The position numbers and the translations under genes are program-made. A model generated the notes under the pieces. It did not search any database. It worked only from the letters and a program-made list of their open reading frames with translations, and was not told the DNA's origin. Of a DNA stretch of 64,000 nucleotides, positions 18,858-26,224 are shown one piece after another. This DNA comes from Flavisolibacter nicotianae (GTDB lineage Bacteria; Bacteroidota; Bacteroidia; Chitinophagales; Chitinophagaceae), in contig NZ_RBCI01000001.1 of NCBI RefSeq assembly GCF_003628535.1, forward strand, positions 434,001 through 498,000, written 5' to 3'. Numbering within the stretch: the first letter of the stretch is position 1; each line of letters begins with the position of its first letter.

Positions 18858-20075
18858 ATGTTATTCAAAGACGTCATCGGCCAGCAGGAGGTAAAGCAAC
18901 ACTTAGTGGAAATGGTGCAGCAGAACCGCATCAGCCATGCTTTGCTGTTTTTAGGCAAAGAAGGAAGCGGCGCCCTGCCACTGGCTTTTGCCTTTGCCAA
19001 TTACATCAGCCTTTTGCCGCTCCAAAACGCTGCACCGGAAGCTTCACTTTTTGGTGAAGCGGTTGACGTGCAACTGCCTTCGACTCCCGAAGAAGCCGAC
19101 GCCTGGATGCAAAAGCAGTCTTCGTTTTCGAAAGCTGCAGCCATGGTGCACCCGGACATTCACTATACCTATCCCGTTGTCACCAAAAAAGCCGGCAGTC
19201 CGCCCCTGAGCACCGATTACATTGCGGAGTGGCGTGAATTCATGCAGCAGTTTCCGTACGGCAATGTCTACGACTGGCTCCAGTTTATTGGTGCCGAAAA
19301 CAAGCAAGGCAATATCACAGCCCAGGAGTGCAACGACATTCTGCGCAAACTAAACCTGAAAAGTTTTGAAAGCGGTTACAAAGTGGAGGTGCTCTGGATG
19401 CCCGAATACCTGGGCAAAGAGGGAAACAAACTCCTGAAACTGATCGAGGAACCGCCGGCCGATACCCTTTTTATTTTGGTTGCCGAAAACGAAGGCGCCA
19501 TCCTGAACACGATCCTGTCGCGTTGCCAGTTGGTAAAAATTCCCGCCCTGCAGCCCGAGGACATTGAGCAGGCCTTGCGGAGCAAAGCCAGTCTCGATAC
19601 AGAACAGGCCAGGCTGATTTCGAATGCCTGCGAGGGCAATTACCGCGAAGCGCTTCAACTGTTGCAGCATGCCGGCGAAGATTATTTCAACCTGCTCCGC
19701 GAATGGCTCAACGCCATTTTGCGCAACGGCCCTGCGGCCCAGGTAAAAGTGATCGAGGAGATTGCCCGCCTCGGAAGGGAAAACCAAAAGCAATTCCTGC
19801 GCTATTTTATTCATTTGCTGGAACAGGCTCTCCGCCTCGAGATCACCAGCGGTGCCTTGCAGGAAAACCTGTTGCAGGCCATGTCGGCCGGCGAACGGGA
19901 TTTTGCGCTGAAACTGAACAAACAGATTCGTATCGAGCAGAAAGAAGCCATCACCGAGGAACTGGACAAAGCTTCCTACTACATCGAGCGAAATGCCAAT
20001 GCCAAGATCCTTTTTCATGCGCTTACCATCAAACTGTTCCATATTGTTAAAAGCGGGATCGTGGTTTCGGTGTAA
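18858..20075 (+). CDS. holB: DNA polymerase III delta' subunit
   Basis: The delta' subunit of the clamp loader, 405 residues from the ATG at 18858 (MLFKDVIGQQEVK). The frame is open from 18786, but that part covers the upstream terminator and lacks the family's N-terminus. The AAA+ fold is recognisable: DVIGQ start, ISHALLFLGKEGSG (a degenerate P-loop, as usual for delta'), the SRC motif in NTILSRCQLVKIPAL and a C-terminal helical domain. The insert between the P-loop and sensor regions (about residues 55-120) is common in Bacteroidota delta'. The following gene is RicT/PSP1-like, an association also seen in Firmicutes (holB-yaaT). Confidence 0.93.
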   Translation: MLFKDVIGQQEVKQHLVEMVQQNRISHALLFLGKEGSGALPLAFAFANYISLLPLQNAAPEASLFGEAVDVQLPSTPEEADAWMQKQSSFSKAAAMVHPDIHYTYPVVTKKAGSPPLSTDYIAEWREFMQQFPYGNVYDWLQFIGAENKQGNITAQECNDILRKLNLKSFESGYKVEVLWMPEYLGKEGNKLLKLIEEPPADTLFILVAENEGAILNTILSRCQLVKIPALQPEDIEQALRSKASLDTEQARLISNACEGNYREALQLLQHAGEDYFNLLREWLNAILRNGPAAQVKVIEEIARLGRENQKQFLRYFIHLLEQALRLEITSGALQENLLQAMSAGERDFALKLNKQIRIEQKEAITEELDKASYYIERNANAKILFHALTIKLFHIVKSGIVVSV

Positions 20076-20086
20076 GAAAGCCTTTC

Positions 20087-20116
20087 TTGGGCGGTGGTAT
20101 AAAAAAATTATATTTG
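20087..20116 (+). promoter_or_regulatory. Promoter upstream of the RicT-like gene (-33 TTG, -7 TATATTTG)
   Basis: TTG at 20087-20089, a 19-base spacer and TATATTTG at 20109-20116 match the Bacteroidota sigma-factor consensus well. The transcript would begin near 20123, leaving a leader of about 300 bases before the ATG at 20422. Confidence 0.55.
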
Positions 20117-20226
20117 CTCAATCCCTCGAAAGAGGATCAACATATATCAGAGGTTATCGGCATTGTGAAGAAGGTTTCGAAAGTTATTCATTACTTCAGT
20201 ATACATAAGGAAAAAAGTAAAATTCA

Positions 20227-20273
20227 AACGTAAAAAGCGGGAAAACAAGCTGCTTTTCCATGCATTTTACGTT
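20227..20273 (+). promoter_or_regulatory. Nested inverted repeat in the RicT-like gene leader
   Basis: Outer arms 20227-20235 (AACGTAAAA) and 20265-20273 (TTTTACGTT) enclose inner arms GGAAAA/TTTTCC (20240-20245, 20254-20259). In RNA this would form a long interrupted hairpin. Function unknown; no known riboswitch is recognised. Confidence 0.4.
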
Positions 20274-20421
20274 GGCAGGTGCTGGTCATCTGCCGTGGTT
20301 GATCTATACGAACGGTCTGTCCATAAAAGGGATTGCCTTTGAATTTTGCCTTCCCCTGACTTTCTCCTTCTCCCCTGTCCATTTGCCTCTCATTTTTAAC
20401 CGTATTAAAATTCGAGATAGC

Positions 20422-21903
20422 ATGGGATGTGGTTCTTGTGGCACGGGTAAACCCAATGGATGCAAAAGCAACGGAGGTTGCAGCACGGGCGGCTGTAACC
20501 GGATGAATACCTACGATTGGCTTCGCAACCTGCCAATTTCCGATATGGAAGTAGCCTGCCGCGTGGTAGAAGTCAGTTTCAACCAGGGCAGCCGGAAAGA
20601 TTTTTATCGCAATACAATGCTGCACCATCTGGACAAAGGCGACATGATCGCTGTGGAAGGTGTGAGCGGTTTCGACGTCGGCGAAGTATCGCTGACCGGC
20701 GAAATGGTGCGCCTGCAAATGAAAAAACGCGGTGTCAATGAAATGGCGCCGGAAATGAAAAAGATCCTTCGCCGCGCCACCGACCGCGACCTCGACCAGT
20801 GGCGTACCAACAAAGCCCGCGAGGCCGAAGCGCTGGTTCGCAGCCGCGCCATGGCCCGCCAGCTGAAGCTGGAAATGAAGATGAGCGAAGTGGAATTCCA
20901 GGCCGATGGCAAAAAAGCAACCTTTTACTATATCGCCGACGACCGTGTGGACTTCCGTGAGCTGATCAAACAGTATGCCTCCGAGTTTCGTGTAAAGGTG
21001 GAAATGCGCCAGATCGGTGCCAGGCAGGAAAGCGGGAAAGTAGGGGGCATTGGATCCTGTGGCCGGGAACTTTGCTGTGCGACGTGGCTGACCGATTTCA
21101 AGTCGGTAAACACGGCGGCGGCACGGTACCAGAACCTTTCCATCAACCAAACCAAATTGAGCGGGCAATGCGGCCGCCTGAAATGTTGCTTGAATTACGA
21201 ACTCGACACCTACCTGGATGCCCTGCAGGGTTTCCCGGAAAATGCCGACATGTTGCAGGTAGCCAGGGGCACGGCCACGCTGATCAAAAAAGATATTTTC
21301 AAAAACCTGATGTGGTACATATTACCACAGAGCACCAAGCAATATCCCCTCACGATCGAGCGGGTGCGGAAGATCAAATCCCTGAACATGCAGGGAACCT
21401 TTCCCGAAGAACTCGAAGCCGTGGAAGTGGTCTCGACAAAGCCCAAAGACGTAGAACCGGAGTTTGTCGACGTAGTGGGGCATATCAGCTTGCGCAGTCT
21501 TGAAAAGGCCGATAAAAAACGCCGCGATAGAGGTCGTGACCAGCGGCAGCAACAAAAAGGTGGTAACCGGCAAGGTCCGCAAAGCAGTCCCCAGACCGGC
21601 AAACCAGGCCTGCCCGTTCAGCGTAAAAGCGAGGGGCAAGCCAAGGGGCAGCAGCCGCAGCGGCCACAGGGCGGAACTACGCAGGGACAGCAGCGGCCAC
21701 CGCAAAACCAGCAGCGTCCGCAGCAGGGTGCTCAGCAGCAAAAGCCGGCCAATGTGCAGCAGCGCGGCGGGCAGCCAAAGCCACAGGGCGGAGGGCAACG
21801 GCCGCAGGGAAACCGCCCACCCCAACAGCCACGACGGCCCCAACAAGGGAACAAAGACAACGACAGTCAAAACAGTCCCAAACAGGAAAACCCGGGATCG
21901 TAA
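20422..21903 (+). CDS. RicT/YaaT-like PSP1-domain regulatory protein
   Basis: 493 residues starting MGCGSCGTGKPNGCK. The Cys-rich N-terminus is characteristic of Bacteroidota PSP1-domain proteins. The PSP1/RicT core (about residues 45-300) contains VEVSFNQGSRKDFY, VEMRQIGARQESGKVGGIG, CGRELCCATW and QCGRLKCCLNYE, conserved cysteines that bind an iron-sulfur cluster in Bacillus RicT (family knowledge). The C-terminal tail from about residue 390 is very rich in Gln, Pro, Gly and Lys, looks disordered, and is much longer than in Bacillus. In Bacillus, RicT acts with RicA and RicF to alter RNase Y processing; partners here are unknown. Terminator downstream. Confidence 0.9.
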   Translation: MGCGSCGTGKPNGCKSNGGCSTGGCNRMNTYDWLRNLPISDMEVACRVVEVSFNQGSRKDFYRNTMLHHLDKGDMIAVEGVSGFDVGEVSLTGEMVRLQMKKRGVNEMAPEMKKILRRATDRDLDQWRTNKAREAEALVRSRAMARQLKLEMKMSEVEFQADGKKATFYYIADDRVDFRELIKQYASEFRVKVEMRQIGARQESGKVGGIGSCGRELCCATWLTDFKSVNTAAARYQNLSINQTKLSGQCGRLKCCLNYELDTYLDALQGFPENADMLQVARGTATLIKKDIFKNLMWYILPQSTKQYPLTIERVRKIKSLNMQGTFPEELEAVEVVSTKPKDVEPEFVDVVGHISLRSLEKADKKRRDRGRDQRQQQKGGNRQGPQSSPQTGKPGLPVQRKSEGQAKGQQPQRPQGGTTQGQQRPPQNQQRPQQGAQQQKPANVQQRGGQPKPQGGGQRPQGNRPPQQPRRPQQGNKDNDSQNSPKQENPGS

Positions 21904-21924
21904 ACGACTCACACGTATAAACTT

Positions 21925-21950
21925 AAAAGTGGCTTTGGGCCACTTTTTTT
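21925..21950 (+). terminator. Terminator of the RicT-like gene
   Basis: A 9-bp stem (AAAAGTGGC at 21925-21933 with GCCACTTTT at 21939-21947) is followed by T residues. It isolates the TIR operon downstream from the housekeeping genes upstream. Confidence 0.85.
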
Positions 21951-22112
21951 ATTTGGCTCCAGCCTGTTAATGCTAAATCACCTTTCGCTTTTGCCGTTCC
22001 AGGTGTGCTGTTTCCACGTCAGGTTTCCGCATGGATTCATGATGATTATCAGGGCGAAATGCCTGTAATTAGATGCCCTTTTTTATTATATTTAAAAGGC
22101 AATCGTTGTGAA

Positions 22113-22610
22113 ATGGACAACTCAAGCTCAACAAATCAGAATGGCAAGGTGAAGGTGTTTATCTCCTACTCCAGCAAGGATGTCGATTTGATGAACGAGT
22201 TGCTGGTGCAATTGAAAGTACTTACCATCAGCGATAAAGACGTAGATTTTTGGCAGGATGGCTACCTGGAGCCAGGGCTGAAATGGGACGAGGAAATTAA
22301 AGACAAGCTGCACAGTGCCCACATTGTACTCATGTTGATCAGCGCCTATTTTTTAACCAGCGATTACGTCTGGAATATAGAAGTGCAAAACACGCTGGAA
22401 CGGCAGGAGAAAAACGAAGTCACGGCCATACCTATTATTCTTAGTCCGTGTGCCTGGATGCAAACACCGATCGTCCAGTTCCAGGCCTTACCCCGAAAAG
22501 GAAGACCGATAACTGACTTCCCCGACAGAAACACGGCACTCCTGGAAGTCGTCAATGGAGTGTACAGGGTAATCCGGAACTGGAAACAACGACTGGCAAG
22601 CATTGGTTAA
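22113..22610 (+). CDS. TIR-domain protein (first gene of putative immune operon)
   Basis: A 165-residue protein that is essentially one TIR domain (residues 12-160). Visible features are strand A VFISYSSKD (15-23), a BB-loop-like FWQDGYLEPG (47-56), and VLMLISAYFLTSDYVWNIE (72-90), whose Glu90 sits where the catalytic Glu of NAD-cleaving TIR domains lies. Next come WMQTP (115-119) and LPRKGRPI, typical of the bacterial TIR_2 group. I chose ATG 22113 because upstream codons from 22005 do not resemble a TIR protein. Bacterial TIR domains cleave NAD or make cyclic ADP-ribose signals during phage defence (family knowledge). Eighteen bases separate it from the SIR2-TIR gene. Confidence 0.9.
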   Translation: MDNSSSTNQNGKVKVFISYSSKDVDLMNELLVQLKVLTISDKDVDFWQDGYLEPGLKWDEEIKDKLHSAHIVLMLISAYFLTSDYVWNIEVQNTLERQEKNEVTAIPIILSPCAWMQTPIVQFQALPRKGRPITDFPDRNTALLEVVNGVYRVIRNWKQRLASIG

Positions 22611-22628
22611 CTACTAAATCGCTTAGAG

Positions 22629-23975
22629 ATGGAAACTTTCGTGGACCGGCCGCAAACGAAGAAGGACATCAATTGGGACGACCTGGTTGAAGATATGGCG
22701 GGGAAAAAATGTGTGCTGTTTTTAGGTCCCGCTCTTCCGGTTTATTCCAGGGGAAATGACAAGCTTGATTTTTACAGTCTTGCTTCGGAGTACCTGGCCC
22801 AACTGTTGAAGAAGGAAGACCCCGCCATTGACCTCCCGCCAAACCAGGATCTTTATTACATCGCTCAACGGTATTTGCAAACCAAAAACAACTTCCGTCC
22901 CAGGCTGGAAGCAAAAATTTGTACGTTGTACAAAACCGAAGTTGAAAAACTAAAAGCCGAATCTACCGATCGCATTCCCTCACTGTACAAAACGATCCTG
23001 CAGTTGCCCTGGAACACGATCATCAACATGCAACCTGATAATTTTTTCCAGAATGCGCTAAGGCCCGACGACGTTTTCTCCTACTACCATTACCGCAGCA
23101 AAGAAATCGAGCTAAAAGCAGACAACCACCAGTTTTTGGTGTACAATCTCTTTGGGGCCCTTGTGAACGATGGAACGGATTACAACGTCGATTCGCTTGT
23201 TTTAACCGAAGGAGAACAGGTAGAATTTGTATTGAATTTACTGAGCGGTAACCCAAAGATCCCGGAATGTCTCATCAGCCGGCTGGATAGCAAAAAGACG
23301 TACATTTTTCTGGATTGCAACCTTGAAAACTGGTATTTCCGGCTGCTGATGGAGGTCTTAAAAATGAATAAAGAGTCACGGACCTTTTCTCCCCGGTACA
23401 AATCACCTGGGTTTTCGCTGCCTACAAAAGAGTTTTACCAAAAGCGCTATGGCTTTGTCTTTGTCGACAACAATTCAGAAGAATTCATGAACAAGCTTTG
23501 GGAAATATATACAGAAACCCATCAACCAAAGGGCCCAAAGCAACCGAAAAAAATCGTGATCGCTTTTGATGATTCAGCAGAGAAACTTGCCTATTCGTTG
23601 ATCGACCAATTTAAACCATGGATTGAAAAAAAGGAATTGTCCATATGGACCAAAGACGATATCGAAGGCGGCGACTTGCCGGAAAAAGTAAAAAAAGAAC
23701 AAGTCGATGCAGCCGATGGTCTTGTGCTGTTGATCAACGCACCTTTTCTCAACGACAATTATGCATCGGATCTGGAACCGGCCCTGGCGGCAAAAAATAC
23801 CAAACAGGTGTTTGCCGTAATTGAAAGTGCCTGTCCGTGGGAAGAAACGCCCCTTGTTAACCTGCCACAACGAAACATTTTACCAAAGAGCCGCCTACCG
23901 GTCCGGTCGCAACAGGATACAGATGCCGTACTTAAAGAAATTGCCACCTCCATTACCAAAATTTTATGGGAGTAG
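22629..23975 (+). CDS. SIR2-like/TIR fusion protein
   Basis: 448 residues with two domains. Residues about 15-245 look like a SIR2_2-type Rossmann domain: CVLFLGPALPV (28-38), an Ile-Ile strand near LPWNTIINMQPDNF (126-139), YNLFGAL (172-178) and IFLDCNLENWYFRLL (226-240, matching the FLGYSLDDWDFRLL pattern of SIR2-like STAND-associated proteins). Expected catalytic signatures are altered: GAG is GPA, and the KLHG His position is Phe175. Residues 308-445 form a second TIR-like domain, with IVIAFDDS (309-316), a Glu at 383 equivalent to Glu90 of the upstream TIR, and WEETPLV (404-410), homologous to WMQTPIV there. It overlaps the STAND gene by 10 bases, indicating tight translational coupling. 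Confidence 0.85.
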   Translation: METFVDRPQTKKDINWDDLVEDMAGKKCVLFLGPALPVYSRGNDKLDFYSLASEYLAQLLKKEDPAIDLPPNQDLYYIAQRYLQTKNNFRPRLEAKICTLYKTEVEKLKAESTDRIPSLYKTILQLPWNTIINMQPDNFFQNALRPDDVFSYYHYRSKEIELKADNHQFLVYNLFGALVNDGTDYNVDSLVLTEGEQVEFVLNLLSGNPKIPECLISRLDSKKTYIFLDCNLENWYFRLLMEVLKMNKESRTFSPRYKSPGFSLPTKEFYQKRYGFVFVDNNSEEFMNKLWEIYTETHQPKGPKQPKKIVIAFDDSAEKLAYSLIDQFKPWIEKKELSIWTKDDIEGGDLPEKVKKEQVDAADGLVLLINAPFLNDNYASDLEPALAAKNTKQVFAVIESACPWEETPLVNLPQRNILPKSRLPVRSQQDTDAVLKEIATSITKILWE

Positions 23976-25885
23976 ATGCTGAAAATAAAACCAGGTTTCG
24001 CTATCCCGGCACCAAATTCTTTGAAGCCAGCCAGCACGATATTTTCTATGGCCGCAAGCAGGAAACACTCGACCTTATCCAGGCCATCAAGGCCTATGAC
24101 ATCTTTGTTGTGTTTGCCGATTCGGGCATTGGCAAAACGTCTTTGCTCAACGCAGGAATCATTCCGGAACTGGTGCAGGAAAACATACTGCCCATCCAGT
24201 TTCGTTTTCAGAACCCGGACATACCGCCACTGAAAATCATTGTAAAAAAGCTGTCCGAATATGTGAATCCCACCGATGCGACAGCGCCTGCCGGGGAGCA
24301 TAAGTTGTGGCGGCTTTTTAAACGCTGCGATTTCAACGGAAAGTTGCCCTTGTTTGTCTTTGACCAGTTTGAAGAATTTTTCAACCACTCTAAACAAGCC
24401 CGCGAGGAATGCATTGCCGAATTAGCGGATCTGCTGAACGAGTACCTGCCGGATTACGTGAAGGAGGAAATGAAGCAAAAATTCAGAGAAGAAGATCCGA
24501 CGGAAGAAGAACTGAAGTATTACACACCTGCCCGTTTGAAAATGTTGTTCCTGATTCGTGCCGACAAGTTGAAGCTCTTGGACGACCTGTCGAAAAAAAT
24601 TCCCCTCATCCTTCGCAACCGGTACCACCTGAAACCATTAAATGCTTCGCAGGCTGAAGAAGCCATCCTGGAACCGGCGCATTTGCCAACGAATGGCTTT
24701 GCCTCTCCCCGGTTTGAGATTCAACCGGCAGCACTGAAAGAAATCAGCAATTATCTCAAAAATGAAGAAGGCGAGGTAGAAGGTTTCCAACTACAGATCC
24801 TGACCCAGGAATTGGAAAAAAGGATTATCGGCCGTAGTGAAAAAGAAAAAGCTGGAAATGGCCTCCTGATCACGGAAAAAGAACTGGGCGGCGAGGCGGG
24901 GCTGGATAGCATTACCAAAAATTATTATACCCGCCAGTTAGAATCCATCGTCGACAAAGCGACCCGGAAAAAGGCCATCGAGCTGGTTGAAGAAAAGCTC
25001 ATTGTCGAGGACAGGAGAATAAGTCTTCCCGAAGTGCTTTTAGTCAAAGAAGGATATTCAAAAGAATTACTGGACTACCTGCTCAACACCACCCGCCTGA
25101 TCAGGATTGACAATGACCGTTATGTGGAGATAAGCCACGACCGCTTGTTGCCATCCATTCTGAAATCAAAGCAACAAAGGGAACAAAACAATAAGCGTCG
25201 GAAATACACTCTGCTCTTTCTAGGCACTTTCGCTTTAATTCTTGTAATAGGTGCGACAATTTATTTCTATAACCAAAACAAAAAAACAGAGTATAAAAAC
25301 GCATTGGCAAAGATCGCAACAGCTAATGCATTCATTTTACAAGGTGAGTTTGACCTTGCACATTCAATACTAATGCAAGACAGCGCGACTTTTATTTCTC
25401 TCGGGCTACACGATAGCGCAAGTAAGTTGCAGCAACAGATTAACTCGCTGCAAACCCTTCATGTGCTTATGAATAAGGGTCATGCACTGCAACAAGTTGC
25501 CGATTCGCTGATATTGCTTGACAATAATCTGATTCCCGATTCGGAAGATCCACGAGACCTGGAAAGCTTTACAACTTTTTACGACGCAAGCCAGCAGTTA
25601 CGACAGGCTTTTATAACCTATAAGAAAGGGTTCTTTTTGGCTGATCCGACTTTAAGCGAATCAGAAAATATCCCGGCACTACTTGATGACGTGAGTCAAA
25701 AAATTCAAAAATATTTTACTCTTTCAATGAATGCTGTGTCCTGTTTTTTAGGTGCCAAACGAGAGACGCAAGCAAAAACCGTGTATCACAACGCTGACTC
25801 GCTTTTTGCTTTTGCCACCGCCAATCATATTTCGTTTGATTCTGCCGACATTGCTTATTTCAACAGTAAAAAATATTTAAAATGA
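23966..25885 (+). CDS. Membrane-spanning nSTAND1 NTPase
   Basis: 639 residues. The N-terminus FRYPGTKFFEASQHDIFYGR (11-30) is the classic nSTAND1 entry, followed by Walker A ADSGIGKTSLL (51-61) and Walker B LPLFVFDQFEE (128-137, Asp133). Next come LFLIRADKLKLL and RNRYHLKPLNASQAEEAI, the latter typical of the STAND sensor region, and a winged-helix segment to about 395 (YVEISHDRLLPS). One hydrophobic membrane segment lies at about 412-432. The last 205 or so residues are helical and presumably periplasmic, replacing the WD40/TPR repeats of soluble relatives. DNA composition becomes visibly more AT-rich from about 25200. It is presumed to be a signal-dependent oligomerising switch driving the upstream TIR/SIR2 effectors (inference). 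Confidence 0.88.
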   Translation: MGVDAENKTRFRYPGTKFFEASQHDIFYGRKQETLDLIQAIKAYDIFVVFADSGIGKTSLLNAGIIPELVQENILPIQFRFQNPDIPPLKIIVKKLSEYVNPTDATAPAGEHKLWRLFKRCDFNGKLPLFVFDQFEEFFNHSKQAREECIAELADLLNEYLPDYVKEEMKQKFREEDPTEEELKYYTPARLKMLFLIRADKLKLLDDLSKKIPLILRNRYHLKPLNASQAEEAILEPAHLPTNGFASPRFEIQPAALKEISNYLKNEEGEVEGFQLQILTQELEKRIIGRSEKEKAGNGLLITEKELGGEAGLDSITKNYYTRQLESIVDKATRKKAIELVEEKLIVEDRRISLPEVLLVKEGYSKELLDYLLNTTRLIRIDNDRYVEISHDRLLPSILKSKQQREQNNKRRKYTLLFLGTFALILVIGATIYFYNQNKKTEYKNALAKIATANAFILQGEFDLAHSILMQDSATFISLGLHDSASKLQQQINSLQTLHVLMNKGHALQQVADSLILLDNNLIPDSEDPRDLESFTTFYDASQQLRQAFITYKKGFFLADPTLSESENIPALLDDVSQKIQKYFTLSMNAVSCFLGAKRETQAKTVYHNADSLFAFATANHISFDSADIAYFNSKKYLK

Positions 25886-26160
25886 TGAAAAACATTTTAA
25901 TTCCGTCATCGCTTTTTATCCTGTTATTTTTTTGTGTCCAAACGTTGCATGCGCAAAACAAACAGGAATGTTTTACAAAGTATAAAACACTTGGTGACAA
26001 CTACAAGTTAAAAGGTCTATACAACTTGGCACTGCAACAATATCAGGCAGCAAAGTATTGCGCCAATTTAACACAGGTTCAGCTCGCTCAATTAAACGCA
26101 CTAATCAACGAAACAAGCCAGAAAGTTGTCCGGGTAAAAGTGATTCAAAGAAGGTATTAG
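25882..26160 (+). CDS. Small secreted helical-repeat protein, last gene of the TIR/STAND operon
   Basis: 92 residues, starting at ATG 25882 inside the STAND stop (4-base overlap ATGA). There is a clear N-terminal signal peptide (ILLFFCVQTLHAQ, cleavage after about residue 25). The mature part of about 67 residues has one TPR-like helix pair (YKTLGDNYKLKGLYNLALQ, ending in YQAAKYC) and two Cys. I do not recognise a family. Export to the periplasm and coupling to the STAND gene suggest it contacts the STAND protein's periplasmic domain. AT-rich composition continues from the STAND 3' part. It could be missed by automatic annotation because it is short. Confidence 0.75.
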   Translation: MMKNILIPSSLFILLFFCVQTLHAQNKQECFTKYKTLGDNYKLKGLYNLALQQYQAAKYCANLTQVQLAQLNALINETSQKVVRVKVIQRRY

Positions 26161-26224
26161 AATAGAGACAGCATTTCCTTGATTGAATCAACCTAATTGA
26201 ATGAAAATGCGTTTCGGCGGAAGA

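Larger units (their letters stand above)
20076..20421. other. 346-base gap upstream of the RicT-like gene with promoter and structured leader
   Basis: A full promoter-like pair (20087-20116) is followed by about 300 bases of non-coding leader containing nested inverted repeats at 20227-20273. The reading frame continues upstream of 20422 to 20260, but its residues do not resemble the family. Confidence 0.5.

Noticed and set aside
22113-25885. Calling the TIR/SIR2 locus Thoeris
   Set aside because: Thoeris consists of a TIR protein plus a SIR2-SLOG protein. Here the SIR2 part is degenerate and fused to a second TIR, no SLOG domain is visible, and a STAND NTPase is integral to the operon.
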